Of a stretch of DNA of 64,000 nucleotides, positions 12,551 through 25,205 are shown one piece after another. This DNA comes from Camarhynchus parvulus (taxonomy: Eukaryota > Chordata > Aves > Passeriformes > Thraupidae): the NCBI RefSeq assembly GCF_901933205.1, contig NC_044590.1, positions 11,249,501-11,313,500 of the forward strand, read 5' to 3'. The stretch's first letter is position 1, and every line of letters starts with the position of its first letter. The notes under the pieces were generated by a model. The model was not told where the DNA came from. It did no database searches and was given only the letters and a program-made list of their open reading frames with translations. A program made the translations under genes and the position numbers.

Positions 12551-13463
12551 AGAACCACCCCAGGAGGGTCTGCCCCAACAGGGGAGGGCCCAGCCTGGGT
12601 CCCAGAAGTCAGGGAATCAGCACCAGGTGCCCCAGGAACCAAGGGTCCTGGCAGCTCCAGCAGTCTGGCTTTCAGGAGTCCTGCATTCCCTCAGCCACCC
12701 CAAATGCTCCAAAGCACTCTGCTTCCCTTTCCCTGCTCCATCTCCTCCCAGGTTCTTCCTGTCCCATACAGGTTATCACTGTTGTTATATCTCAGCCAAC
12801 AGAGCTGCTCCTTCTTTCAATTCTTTTCCAGGAAATAATTCACAGATCCAATCTATCCTCTATTCTTTGAAAGGTGGTTTTGCAGGGCAAGCACGTCGCT
12901 ACAAACAACACAGCCATAACTTGATCCTGCTGGTTCCTCAAAGAGATGCTTTTTGCCTGGGACACCTCTGTGTGTGAAACCAGCAGTAACTTGGAGAGAA
13001 ACCAGAAATATATTTGTCATCCAGAAATACATCACCTTCTCATTTTTCCCCACATTTTTTACTTATTAATCAAAGGGTAGATGCTGTCTTTCTACTCCAA
13101 CAAAAAATAAGTGAGGAGGGGGAAAGAATAAAACAGAAATCAAGATATATTTATCTATTTAATCAATTTTGCAGGGCAAAATCATGATCTTGCACGCAAA
13201 GGGATTTAATCCCTTAGGATGAAGCCTCTATCTGTCAGCAATGCTATCAGGCTGGTTCCAAGCACAAACTGGGGATCAAGGATCAAAATGAAGGAATATT
13301 GTATTTCTGTAACTCTTAATCCCTCTGGCTGACATGCCAAGGGCAATTTGAGGTGAGTGAAATCAGAGTTTCAATCATCAAGGTAGGGAATGTCCCTGGA
13401 ATGGGTTTGGGGATCCACAGAGCCAAACTCAGCCCCGAGGCTGCCAGAGCTCCAGGAGTGTTG

Positions 13464-13858
13464 GACACCTGTTGTAGACATCTTTTTCACTCAAATCTTT
13501 TCTTTAAGATTTTTTCCTTCTGGGAAGCTGACGCCCCAGAAACAAGATGTAAACAATAGATTGTCTGCTGCTGTGGAATGCAGCAGGTGGGTCTGTGATT
13601 GGTCTCCTGTGAAAGCTTTAGTTCAGTGACCAGTCACAGCAGAGCTGGCTTGCAGAGTCTGTCAAGGCCAGCTTGTGTGTTATCATTCTTTACTTTTCTT
13701 AGCTTAAGTTAGCAGCTTCTAGAAACTCTCCTTTCTTATTCTTTTTAGTATATTATAGTATATGTATATATAATAATAAATCAAGCCTTCTGATTATGAA
13801 GCCAGATCTCATCTCTTCCTTCATCCCAAAAACCCTTGTGACCACCGTCACAGACACC
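13464..13858 (+). mobile_element. Solo ERVK-type LTR (13470-13852) with 6-bp TSD
   Basis: The LTR starts TGTTGTAGACATC and ends CCGTCACA, with GACACC at 13464-13469 and 13853-13858. The length (383 bp) and interior match the 4698-5079 copy: CTTCTGGGAAGCTGA, a TGTCTGCTGCTGTGGAATGC segment, and AATAAA near 13778. It is antisense to PTPRT. Confidence 0.88.
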
Positions 13859-13879
13859 TCTCCCAGGGATGCCCAGGGT

Positions 13880-13985
13880 GGGGTTCTTGGGGTGTCTGTG
13901 CAGGGACAGGGGCTGAGCTGGATGATCCTATGGGTCTCTCCCAGCTCAGGAATATTCTAGAATTCTATGATAAAGTTTTCCTTCA
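13880..13985 (+). mobile_element. CR1 LINE extreme 3' end
   Basis: GCTGAGCTGGATGATCCTAT, GGGTCTCTCCCAGCTCAGGA and a degenerate ATTCTAGAATTCTATGATAA tail represent the last ~100 bases of a plus-strand CR1 of the 'CAGCTCAGGATATTC' subtype. It lies right after the 13470 LTR. Confidence 0.75.
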
Positions 13986-15123
13986 CTTCCTAAAAAAGCC
14001 TCTATTTCCCCCACTCTCTCCATTTAAAGTTACAGGAGACTGGAGGCAAGAGCTAAAATTTAATATTAATAGGGGAAATGAATGTGTCTTTCAGCACAAG
14101 GCTTAGAGTAGCTCTAAGTTAAATAAGTCTGTGAATCAGTGATTTTGATAATACCAAAAAATCAGTTGTACAGAACATTCTTTCAAATCACTTGATATGC
14201 TTTTTATGCAGTGCTTTGATTTATAGATCTGAGTTTTAATTTTTTTTTTATTATAAGCTTGAGAAAAAAATGAAGGCAGCAGCGTAGCAACCTTGAATCA
14301 TATTTTTCCACATTAACATGTGGAAGTTTCCCATTCAAGGGGAGATATCACTTTAAAATTAAACTAGAAAGAAATTATTTTGAACTCATACTCAGCGCAC
14401 ATTCTTGTGGTTGTTCAGTTCATACATTTCATAAGTGTGCAAATACTTTCTTTTTTTCTAACACCTGTAATAGAGCAAAAACCAGAAATATTTTTATAGA
14501 TTTGGAACTATTCTCTTAATAAAAAATGGCAAAAGCTGCTTACTACTGGTAAACTTCACTAGATTTCAAGGCAACAAAGTCACCTGTTAACAACCACCAG
14601 GGAAAAAAGTTTTCCAGCTCCTTGGCAGCACCATATCAAACTCAGAATGTTCAGATCATTTACATTTCTATCAGCCACTGTATCTGGGCTATTTTTAAAG
14701 GGAGTATCGAATTCAGCCCCATCATTTAAGACTAACTTTTATTTCCCTAGGCTTACACCAAAAATTTAGTATTGATCTTGACAACTGCTCTTTGTGCAGG
14801 AGCTAAATCACCCTGTGGTGATTAAGGAGGCCTCCAGCAGCTTATCTGGAGGGAGGGGCTGCCTGTGAGCTGTGGGAATTTTACATAAGGACAAACTTCC
14901 TATGAACACTGTTCCATGAGGAGCCACTGCCCTGTGTTTTCTGGGGGGAGATGTTGGGGTTTCTCAGACTTTTTCTCCCCTCCCATTCCTTACCAAACAA
15001 TTCTCCTGTCAGACTGAACAGTTTCCTTCTTCCAAGCCACAAGGTTGTAAAACTATCCCCATTTTACAACCTCTTGTCATCATCCAACAACAATTCCAAC
15101 AACAATATCCAAGTCTCTGTCAA
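13986..15123. other. AT-rich intronic stretch, nothing recognised
   Basis: The sequence is AT-rich with short A and T runs (for example near 14240). No repeat family and no open frame of note were seen. Confidence 0.45.
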
Positions 15124-15570
15124 GAGGCAGAGAATTATAAACTCATCAAGGCTGGAAAAGCCCTCTAAGATCAGAATCCAACCATTAACCCCAAGTCAAC
15201 TGTTGTCATCATCCAAAAAGGCAGAGAATTATAGAGTCACTGAGGTTGGAAAAGCCCTCTAAGATCAGAATCCATCCATTAATGCCAAGTCACCTGTTGT
15301 CATCATCCAAAAAGGCAAAGAATTATAATCACTGAAGCTGGGAGAGCTCCCTTAGATCAGAATCCAACCATTAACCCCACATCACCTGTTGTCATCATCC
15401 AAAAAGGCAGAAAATTATAATCACTGAGGTTGGGAAAGCCCCCTTAGATCAGAGTCCAGCCATTAACCCCACATCACCTGTTGTCATCATCCAAAAAGGC
15501 AGAGAATTATAATCACTGAAGCTGGGAGAGCTCCCTTAGATCAGAGTCCAGCCATTAACCCAGCACCACC
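15124..15570 (-). repeat. Five tandem ~92-94-bp units derived from a CR1 3' end
   Basis: Units begin near 15125, 15219, 15313, 15405 and 15497, marked by AGGCAGAGAATTATA (some variants). Each contains the inverted CR1 tail segment (TCACTGAGGTTGGAAAAGCC type) plus a non-CR1 linker CTGTTGTCATCATCCAAAAA. The last unit runs directly into CR1 body sequence at about 15571, so the array appears to have grown from the 3' end of that CR1 copy and its flank. Confidence 0.9.
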
Positions 15571-15835
15571 ACGTTCACATCCACACACCTTCTGGGGATG
15601 GAGGACTGCCCTGAGCAGCTGTTCCAATGCCTGACAGCCCTTTCAGCAAGGAATTTTTTCCTAATATCCAATTTAAACCTCCCCTAACACAACCTGAGGC
15701 TGTTTCCTCTCCTCCTGCCACTTGTTCCCTGGCAGCAGAGCCTGATCCCCACCTGGCCAAAATATCTTTTCAGGCAGTTTTAGAGAGAGAGAAGGTCCCC
15801 CTGGGGCTCCCTTTCTTTAATCTCAACAGCTAATG
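15571..15835 (-). mobile_element. CR1 LINE fragment (body adjoining the tandem units)
   Basis: Inverted CR1 sequence: ACGTTCACATCCACACACCT, CCAATGCCTGACAGCCCTTT, AATATCCAATTTAAACCTCC, CTGAGGCTGTTTCCTCTCCT and CTGATCCCCACCTGGCC, fading out near 15835. Confidence 0.88.
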
Positions 15836-18800
15836 AAGATCAGACAATGTCCTAATGAAGCTAAATGTTCAAGACAGATTTTTCAGACAGTATTTTAGTC
15901 AGGAGTAAGTATTGATCATAAAGAAAGTGTTTACTCGGTCCTTTTATTAATATTCATTTAAATATTAGTCCTTGGCCTTGTTTTTCATGTGAGTTTGCCC
16001 CACTAGAAGCAAACAGTTTTCAGATGAGATTCCCTGCAGGATGATGACCTCCAAGGCAAACTTTTCCCTTTTTTCCATCCACCAGAGCAAAAAACAACTT
16101 TTCCCCTATTCTCCCTTTCTGTGGAAACTGAAGAAAGGGAAAAAAAATCCAGAGGAATAGTCAATAAGCACAGAGAAGAAAACAAGCCTCAAGCTTCCCA
16201 AAGCACACACTTGTGAACAAAGGCCAAGGAACAAGGATTTTAAAAGCTCTGTTTATCTACACAGGATGGCTAAAAAGATCCCACACCTAGAGAACCAGTG
16301 CTGAATACAAGGCACTACTGGGAACTGTGTTCAAACACTTTATTCTAATCCTGTTATCTCCTCAACCTATTATTTTGGGGATAAACACTAATGTTTTATA
16401 TCTATCTTTCCTTTAAACAACCTTCAACCCCATGTCTGGTGTTAACCTTAACCAATCTCTCGCTTTTCCCCATTCCCTGCTGCATTTCCCTTTTTCCCCT
16501 CTTCCCTCTGACTGACACTTGACTGGGTTATGCCTCAAGGTCATTTCATCTTTTCCTGTCCCAAGTCACAACCTAGAACAGTCCATGGAAAAACAAACTC
16601 AAATCCAAAACACAAAACCTGCAAAAAACAAATGAACAAATCATCTGTGCAGGGTTTGCCATATTTTCTGGCAGTTGGCTTTTCCTTGAAGAAGGTAAGC
16701 TGGGATTTAATTTTCAGTATTATTTTCTATAGATCAAATATTAATTAAATCTGCTGACAAATATTAATTAAGTAATGCTGTCCTGTAGAACACCAAAAGC
16801 ATCACCAGTGAGGTACATGCCTGGGCACATACTGCTAACAGAAATTTAGATATTATCCAGTTTAATAAATCTTCTTTATGGTCATTTAGAGCAGGACCTT
16901 CCATAATTGCATTCTGGGTTTTATCTAATTAAAAAAAAATCTTTCAAGTCCATATAGACACCTTCCATTCAGTGTGATCAAAAACTGAAACTTATCAATG
17001 ATTTTGTAAGAGTTGTCCTGATGTCTGAGCTCATGCTGGACCATCCTGGTCATGCTTTTGCTCTGATGCAAAGCTGACAGCCAAGAACCAAACCAGCCAA
17101 GGGCAACTTTGTGAATGAACTTCTGTTGCTTGAAGTAGAAGAGAAGCCTGGTCCTTCCCAAATCCTCCTCATTTTCATCTCTAAATAAGAATCTCATTGC
17201 GGCTTGTGCTTGAATTGAAGGCCAGTAGTTACTCAGCCTCCCCAGAACAGAAAAAAATAAATAAATACAGTCTCTATATGAAAAGAGCCTGGGCAGAGTA
17301 TTCAGTACAAGGGATATTGACTTCCCTCCCTTAGAAGGTTGCAGCCACCTTCTGTTTATTGTTACACTGATTTCTAGAAATTTAAATAAGTAAATGCTTC
17401 TCCAGTTCAGGTGATATTCTCTACTCTTACTTGTGCAATCAGTTTTTTTACCTTTATTTGTGGCCTTAATAAAGACAGTACAACACCAAACAGTGCAGTA
17501 AAACTGGGCTGCTCCAATCACCTGCTGGTTACATACAAATGTGTAGGAGTTTGGTACTTCCCTCTTGCTCAGGAAAAAGTAAAGGCAAACAATAAAACAA
17601 CCAAAAAATTCACATTAAAAAAAGCAGCACCACTCATCCCCCAACTATTTTAAAGCCCCTCAGTTTTCCCAGATGTCATTCATTAGGTACTCTCAGGAAA
17701 ATCAAGGCAGCAGAGCTGTTTTCTCAGTTCAGCACATTTTTGAAAATCTTCGCCGTGAAAGTTTTGTGTAATTACCCTCAAAATGGTGTTTTGAAGGAGT
17801 TCCACGACACATGGAAATTGGAATAATGAGTTGCATTTTCTTGTCTATCATTTCAGTTGGCATTTGGTGAAATTGTACATCTTTAGCTATTAAATCTCTC
17901 CCTTCCTCCTGGTCCACGCTTAGACCAAGATCATTACAATTTCTCCTACCCAGTGCCCTAAACAAAACATAAATGCCATCACCATCAATCTCAACAAGGC
18001 CTGTATGACAGCTAACATTAACAGAATGACCTTCTCCAGTTAGATTTTCATTAGTAAAATAGGATGGAAAACAGAAAGTGCCTCAGCTTTGCCAATTTGA
18101 ACAAATTATCCACGTCATCCTTCTTGCAGTCAGTCAATACCTGAACTGGGCAGGAAACTCAGCAATCTGGGACACAGGACAAGACAATATTAAGCACAAA
18201 GACAACTTTATTTTTTTAATCTCTACTCCTGAATTAAGCCAAACCCAGCATTTTTTACAGGTAAGGAAGAGAGGTTTGCAAGTTTGGCTGCTGCAGAGAG
18301 TGTGACTGCAAAGTGACAAGACATCAACTCCAGAGCAAATCTGAGCACAACACATTTCCATCTGCAAATGCACAGCCCCAGGCCAAGCCTGCTGTGATTT
18401 CTGGTGAGGTCAGAGAATTTAACCAGACTAGGAAAGGAGAAGAAAGCCAGAAGGTGAGCAGCAGAACATGTGCCAACTTCCCAAAAAGGCCAGGACATCA
18501 TCCATGTCACCTGACGCTTTCCACACAGCTGCTGCAAAGTCTTGAACATCTGTGTTCTACCAAAGGACAGGTGCTGAACCAAGCAAACACCTCCATGTCA
18601 GGGCCTCGTGCTCAGATTTATTTCTTTTTAAGCCAACATTCTCAAAGGGGCACTAAACATTCACTAATTTACAATTTTCATAATAAATGTGCCACCCAAA
18701 ACACAACCAGCCTGCCAGGCTTCCTCTCTTGGTAAAGAAAGCGGGTATCGCTGGAAATGTTCCTGCCACTAACATTACACTGCTTAATCCCATCCTAGGA

Positions 18801-19359
18801 TGGTTTGGGGTGTTCTGGATGCCTTCTTCCCACTTGAGATTTGCTGTTTGATCAGAAAGAGTAACAGGAAACAGAATGTTCTTATAAGGTTTTCATTTCT
18901 TAAATCCACATGTTGTGAACCATTAATTTGTGGGGAGGGAAGGAGGGTTTGCAGCAGAAGGAGAGAAGCCTTTTAATCCCTGTTCTTTGTTCACACCACC
19001 GTAAGGACCTTGCAAAAATTACAAAAATGCAAGAAATTGAAGCTGTGTGGTGGAAAAAAACCTGTGAAGCAGAAAAGTGCTTTGCTCATCCCCTTGCCAG
19101 GCACAGGGCTTGATTTCCCTTAATGGCTAATGATTAATGTATGACAACAGGATGAATAGCCAATATATCTGAAACATGAGCAACATCATCTGTCAGTTTT
19201 TCACAGGAAGTCCAATATGGCTTAGAAAGAAAGATGGACTACTTCTGCCCCTGGATCAGCACTGATCCATTCCAATATGAATGAGAAAAGAAGGGAGCTG
19301 CAAGTGTTTGAACACAGTCCTTCATCAGAAATGAGGGGGGGGGATGGAACACAAAAATG
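15836..19359. other. Intronic stretch, no recognised gene
   Basis: This contains a 198-codon minus-strand open frame (17521 to 16925) with no recognised domain, likely by chance (see rejected items). A short G-run occurs near 19335. No transposable-element signature was recognised. Confidence 0.45.
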
Positions 19360-19445
19360 CATTTTAAAATTTTACTATTAAAACTAAATAAATTAATTTA
19401 TAAATTATTAAATTAAATTATAATAATTTTTTTTTTAATTTCCTC
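19360..19445. repeat. AT-rich low-complexity tract
   Basis: About 85 bases consist almost entirely of A and T (TAAATTAATTTATAAATTAT type), ending in a T-run followed by AATTTCC. Confidence 0.8.
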
Positions 19446-19794
19446 CTTCACCACAGGGCACTCAAATTGATATCAGTGTCAATTTGTTAATATCCACTGC
19501 AGATCCACTATCCAAGAACAACATAAATTTTGTTCTTCACTTAGACATGAAAATGTTATCACAGCCTGGTCTTAAGAGCAATTTTCTTACTGCAGGACTG
19601 GTCAGAAAAAAAAAGTTCTTTGCTTATTCCAACAGAAAGCAACCTCACTCTGTGGCAAGAGTTTGTCAGATAAACCACAAGCATAAAACCAACAGTTCTT
19701 AGACATCTGCCTTTGGAACAGAACTAAACATTCCAGGATGTATCCAAATTCCCAGTATCAGCTCAGAGCCCTGCCGAAGCGCCTGCAGCAGGGA

Positions 19795-20120
19795 TGTGTG
19801 GCAGAGCTCTCTGGCCACAGAGAGCAGGGACAGGCATTCCCAGGCATTTTCCCTGGGGAAGGCTGTGAGAAAGCGCAAAGAAAGAATTAAAACAATCCTT
19901 ATCTCCACTTGCTGCACCTGTTGCCAGGCACATGTGCAATGTGTTATGGGGATTTGTTTACCAAAGGGTGGTGGTGTTTTGGTTGGTTGACCAATGAGCT
20001 CAAAGCTGTATTGGACAGGCTGGAAGGGGTTATGGGTTTCTTAAGAATATAGTGATAATATAGGACAGAAGAATAAAGCAATGGTTCAGCCTTCTGCATC
20101 TTTGAGTCCACGATTCACCC
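19795..20120 (+). mobile_element. Solo LTR-like element, ERVK-related, 3' end duplicated
   Basis: It starts near TGTGTGGCAGAGCTCTCTGG. It shares with the 51264 LTR the block GGAAGGCTGTGAGAAAGCGC / AGAATTAAAACAAT...TTATCTC and a CACCTG segment. Then come GTTTACC, a GACCAATGAGC box, AATAAA at about 20072 and a U5-like CTTCTGCATCTTTGAGTCC. The exact right edge is uncertain because the LTR end lies inside the 208-bp tandem duplication beginning at 20074. It is antisense to PTPRT. Confidence 0.72.
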
Positions 20121-20489
20121 ACATGTTTTCCCATTTTCAAAAGACTTTTTACAACAGCTCTTGCTCCACTTCAGAGAACCTGCTCAGGAATTCCTACCAC
20201 AACATAGTGCACATTTTCCTCAAACCTCCTTTCCACAGCAAGATGCCAACTCCCTTTCTGCATCCTCTGTAAATACTCCCTTAAAGCAATGGTTCAGCCT
20301 TCTGCATCTTGGAATCCATGATTCACCCACATGTTTTCCCATTTTCAAAATACTCTTTACAACAGATCTTCTTCCAATTCAGAGAACGCACCTGGGAATT
20401 CCTACCACGACATAGTGCACATTTTCCTCAAACCTCCTTTCCACAGCAAGATGCCAACTCCCTTTCTGCATCCTCTGTAAATACTCCCT
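20074..20489. repeat. 208-bp tandem duplication (two copies) beside the PTPRT exon
   Basis: Copy 1 (20074-20281) and copy 2 (20282-20489) both start TAAAGCAATGGTTCAGCCTT and end GTAAATACTCCCT. By eye about 15 positions differ. Most lie in the first 130 bases, and the last ~80 are identical. The unit begins within the LTR's polyadenylation region and extends into flanking DNA, so the duplication arose after the LTR inserted. Copy 2 ends 166 bp from the exon's donor site. Confidence 0.93.
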
Positions 20490-20602
20490 ATATGCCTACA
20501 TTGATGCCATTTGCAGTGTCACCGACAGCAGGTTCAGCCACTGCGCCCTCATTTCCCCTGTGTGCACAACCACAGGTGTTCCTCCCCATGCCTCAAACGT
20601 TA

Positions 20603-21025
<423 letters not shown>

Positions 21026-21071
21026 TTACCAAATATTTTATAAGAATTTAATCTGCTACTGGAAAGAATCG

Positions 21072-21491
21072 GGCTTGTGTCACTGTCATATTTTCTGAAA
21101 AATCTTTTTGCCCTGGGAAGCTGAGAAGCCTCAGAGAAAAATGAAAACAATAATTATCTGATTTGCTTCTGCTGTGTTTTGCTGCTTTGGAGTGTGTCTG
21201 GACATTGTTTATCAACAGTTGATTGTTTTATTGGTTTCCGCTGTGAAATGTTTTGACTTAATGACCAATCACGGTCAAGCTGTGTCAGATTCTGGAGGAG
21301 AGGGTCACAAGTTTTCTTTATTATCTTTTAGCCTTCTGTCTGTATCCTTTCTCTAGTCTTTAGTATAGTTTAGTATAGTATTCTTTAATATAATATAGAT
21401 CATAAAATAATAAATTAGTCTTCTAAGAACATGGACTCAGATCCACAATTTCCTTCCTATGATGGGGGTCTCACAAAATACCACAGGCTTG
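21072..21491 (+). mobile_element. Solo ERVK-type LTR (21078-21485) with 6-bp TSD
   Basis: The LTR starts TGTCACTGTCATATTTTCTG and ends ATACCACA, flanked by GGCTTG at 21072-21077 and 21486-21491. The interior matches the 10020 LTR closely: GGGAAGCTGAGAAGCCTCAG, a GACCAATCACGG box, TTTAGTATAG repeats, ATAATAAAT and ACATGGACTCAGATCC. It lies about 130 bp upstream of the PTPRT exon in transcript terms and is antisense to the gene. Confidence 0.9.
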
Positions 21492-22619
21492 GGTTTTTTG
21501 TGCTTAAATTTCAGCCCCCTTGCACTGGGGGTTGTGTTACCAATTGAGAAACACCTGTGAAAATACAGGAACCACAAAACAGCTTTCTGGTTTAAAAGTG
21601 CCTTCATAAACCTCATAAACATTTATAAACCTCATCATGAGCTTTATACTTGCTCCCTCTTTTAAGCATGTCAACAACAGCACTCAACATCTTGGAGAAT
21701 GAGGGAAAGAAACCCTAAATAAAGACAACTGAGTGTCCTTAGCACAAACCATGAATCAAAGGGTTCCAGCACAGCCCTTCCTCCATCCTATGGCCTGACA
21801 CAGCAGAAAATCCCAGTCACTGATCATGGTGCTGTGGTTCAGCCAAATTCTAATGCTTAACATGACACAATTAGCAACAAGAGGAAAACTCAAATCACTT
21901 GTTTGTTTTCTGATCCTAACCCCCCAAAAATAGAGAAAAACAAGAGGATGTTGATTTTCTAATCAAAGCACTGGCTGAGACAATATTAGCAAATTTGAAC
22001 AACAGCGATCTTCCCATGCCCAGCAGCCAGGATGCTGTTGGAACTGGCTCTGAGTGGGGCTCTTGGTAGCTCAGAATAACGAAAACTCCAAGGCAACAGT
22101 GAATCAACACCTCCTGTGGTGTTTGATTGCAAAGTTTGCTCAACTGCCTGGGCAAAGGTACTCAAGAAAGTCTGCATGACACCTGAAGAGTGCCTGGGTG
22201 TTTGAGAAGCAGTATAAGGAGGCAGGGACCAGCTACTGAGTACCACCTGTGTGAGAAAAAGCAAAGCAAGCTGATAAAAGACATCTCAGCAGCTCCCTTT
22301 GATGGAAGCTACCAAAAAAAAAAAAGAAGAAAAAAATCTACAGAGCTCTGGCTGCCTGCCTGATTTTTTATTATTCTTTTTCCCCCTCTCTGTCAGTGTA
22401 AATAACACTTGCATTCTGGAAGCCACCTGAATAGCATGCACCTTGTGGCTTTGAAAACCTGAGCTGAACTCTGCAAGATTCTGAGCAATTTTCTGAATCT
22501 TGCCTAGCCTTCCCTCTGCCACACTCTAATGTGGTTTGCCCTCAGCCCAGAGGACACAAACTCTATTCTCTTGTAAAAATCAGGCGATAAAAAAGAATAT
22601 TTTCATCAAGAGGGGCTTA

Positions 22620-22800
22620 AAACACTGGCACAGGGTGCCCAGAGAAGCTGTGGCTGTCCCTGGATCCCTGGCAGTGCCCAAGGCCAGGCTGGACAGGGCT
22701 TGGAGCACCTGGGACAGTCGAAGATGTCCCTGCCCATGGCAGGGGTGGAACAGATGAGCTTTAAAGTCCCTTCCAACCCAAACCATCCTGTGATCTCTGT
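22620..22800 (+). mobile_element. CR1 LINE 3'-end fragment
   Basis: CTGGCACAGGGTGCCCAGAG, AAGGCCAGGCTGGACAGGGC, CCATGGCAGGGGTGGAACAG and AGTCCCTTCCAACCCAAACC, then CATCCTGTGAT. Plus-strand CR1 3' end. Confidence 0.92.
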
Positions 22801-24469
22801 CTCAGAAAAATAAACACACTAATGTTACAACATAAGAAATTTGGAGTTCAGTGGGAGTCATTCTAAACCCTTCACTCCTGAAGGTGATTCCTCAAAGAAC
22901 TGGAAGAATCCAGGACCCAAGGAAAAGTGGAAGAAAAGACTTGGAGTACCACATGATGGGAGGAAGATTGGATTTTCCCCTCAGGATAATTCTTGCAGGT
23001 TAAGATCTGCTCAGTGAAGAGAAAGAAACTGTTGTACAAAAGGATCAACTGAAATTATGCTTGATTTCACTTCCTTTAACTGTTTACAACAAATCATTCT
23101 ACCTCCTTGAGACTGACTGCAGGAGCTGTGTGTTTTACCTCTGGAGAAAAAACAATCTGAATTGTAATTGCAGCAGGTATCCAACATGAACAAAAATCAG
23201 TGATGCCAGATATGTTTTCTGTGGAATGGCTGTTTCTGCTTTAATTCTGCACTATTCCATAACTCCTGCCAGAATCTTTTTCTCATATGAAATGCCAGGC
23301 TGATTATGTTTTGACTTACACAGTTATTTCTCCAGGAAAATTGTTTTCAAGAAACACGTGTGGATACATTTTCATTAAAAATCAAATTAATATAGATCAT
23401 AAGCAGTTTATTACTTGTTTCTTGGTGCAAGGCAATTAAAAGAGAGATTTGGTTCTTTTTATTCCCAATGCAAAAGCTACATCTTACAAGTCACATCATA
23501 GCTGAACACAAGACAAATGAAATATTAAACTCCATTCTCCTGGGCTGCAGATTTCAATAGCAACATGACACAGGTTACTTTGGGATTTCATGGCAACTTA
23601 GAAGAGATTGATGGGATTGAGCTTAATTAATAGAGCAGTTTATCCTACTAGGCAGACATGAAGATCTCATCTAGTGAGTTTAGTAACCACTGTTGCCAAA
23701 CTGATTTAAATTATGATGTCACCCAGCACGCCCATCTTCCCTACTTTTGTCCCAGTCCAAATCATCCCCACCAAGAAAAAACCAAAAAAAGTGATGGTGG
23801 TGTCTCTTCTTTCCCCCATTTATTTTCCCCTTTCTCTACCACTAGAAAAACAGGTGCTGTAAAATATAATAAAAGTAGGAATTTAAACTGTTGATCCTCT
23901 TTTCTGAATTTAAGGAATTCAAATAAGCATTTGTTCCAGTAGTTTTTAAAGAATCAGTCCCACCTCACTGAAAATAATTAATTATTTCCTACTAGCACCA
24001 ACTGGAGCAAAAGCTTTTACTTTTTTAATATCACTCTGTGCCAAACTACTGCAAGTGATCTAAACAAGTTCCCCATTATTTAGCAAAACTGGCACATAAA
24101 TGAGAACATTTTTTTCTCTCTGTTACAAAACCCACTTGCCAGTTACAGATGACCAGCCTGATGTTATGAGCTCCCTATTTTAATTAAAATCTCTGTTTGA
24201 CCTTGATTAAACAAACATGGTGACAGATTGGCCTTGTACACATGTAATTGTGAACAACCATATTTTAAGCCCCATTTCATCCCAACACTGTTTTATATCA
24301 CAAGCTTTGCCTGGCCTGGTGCTCCCTTTCAGCCACTGTCCCAACTCCTCCAGATAGAGAGGAGGAAACCAACAACAAGCACACCTGGAACTGGATTGCT
24401 GCCCCTGGGATAGCCAGCTGAAACCCAGATTTGGAAATGACACAGAAAAATTTGCTTATGGGTGCTCAC
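22801..24469. other. Intronic stretch, nothing recognised
   Basis: AT-leaning unique sequence without repeat signatures or meaningful open frames. Confidence 0.45.
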
Positions 24470-24620
24470 TAAAAAACAAAACAAAACCCAAACAAAAACA
24501 AAAAAAAAACCCAACAAAAAAAACCCCAAACCAAACCAAAACCACACAACCCCACAAAAAACCAAACCAAACCAAACAAAATACATATGCAGCTCAGTCC
24601 CCCCCCCAAAAAAGGAGGGG
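24470..24620 (+). repeat. A/C-rich low-complexity tract with flanking C/A and G runs
   Basis: Irregular AAAAC / AAACC motifs fill 24470-24585 (for example CCAAACCAAACC). A C-run then A-run (24600-24613) and a short GGAGGGGGAGGGAG follow. Open frames across it are low-complexity Lys/Asn/Pro or Phe/Gly/Val strings and not proteins. Confidence 0.85.
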
Positions 24621-24924
24621 GAGGGAGTTTTTGACTATAGGCATATTTTATTGAATCTAAAACCAGGTCCAGTTGTGCAGACACAAAAGGAATTGGGTTG
24701 TGCCTTTCTCCTCCTCTTAGAACAGAAAATACAGCTCCTGTCTGCAGCTCAGAAGGCTGAACACTGTTAGAACTTGAAAATGACATGAAATCTAGTAATG
24801 AATCTAGTAATTCAAAGAGTGTGAGAAAAGCAAATTAACATGAAGAACCAGATAGACCAAACAGCACCACAGAGGATCTCAAGCCCCACAAGGATCAAGT
24901 CCAAATCTGTTCCTTGCAGGAGCA

Positions 24925-25205
24925 CCTAAAATTCCATCATCCCTAGTGACAGGACAAGGGGTGATGGCCTTAAAGTGGCAGAGGACAGGGATAGATGGGA
25001 TATTAGGAATTCCTCCCTGTGAGGGTGGGCAGGTCCTGGCACAGGGTGCCCAGAGCAGCTGTGGCTGCCCCTGGATTCCTGGAAATGTCCAAGGCCAGGT
25101 TGGACAGAACCCTGGGACAGTGGAAGGTGTCCCTGCCATGGCAGGGGTGGAATAAGATGAATTTTAAGGTCTCTTCTAACCCAAACCATTCTGGGATTCT
25201 ACGGT
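24925..25205 (+). mobile_element. CR1 LINE 3'-end fragment
   Basis: GACAAGGGGTGATGGCCTTA, GGGATATTAGGAATTCCTCC, TGGCACAGGGTGCCCAGAGC, AAGGCCAGGTTGGACAGAAC, TGCCATGGCAGGGGTGGAAT, then CCAAACCATTCTGGGATTCT. This is a well-preserved plus-strand CR1 3' end of about 280 bp. Confidence 0.93.

Noticed and set aside
12529..12977. 148-codon plus-strand frame downstream of the 11996 LTR
   Set aside because: Overlapping frames are open in the same GC-rich stretch, with no domain recognised and no retroviral motif.
15124..15570. Regularly spaced repeats that could be mistaken for a CRISPR array
   Set aside because: The units are contiguous CR1-derived tandem repeats with no unique spacers, in a vertebrate genome.
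16925..17521. 198-codon minus-strand open frame
   Set aside because: No recognised domain or retroelement motif. With this much six-frame sequence one such frame is roughly expected by chance, and its composition is like the surroundings.
24462..24786. Lys/Asn/Pro-rich and Phe/Gly/Val-rich frames
   Set aside because: They arise from the A/C-rich low-complexity tract.
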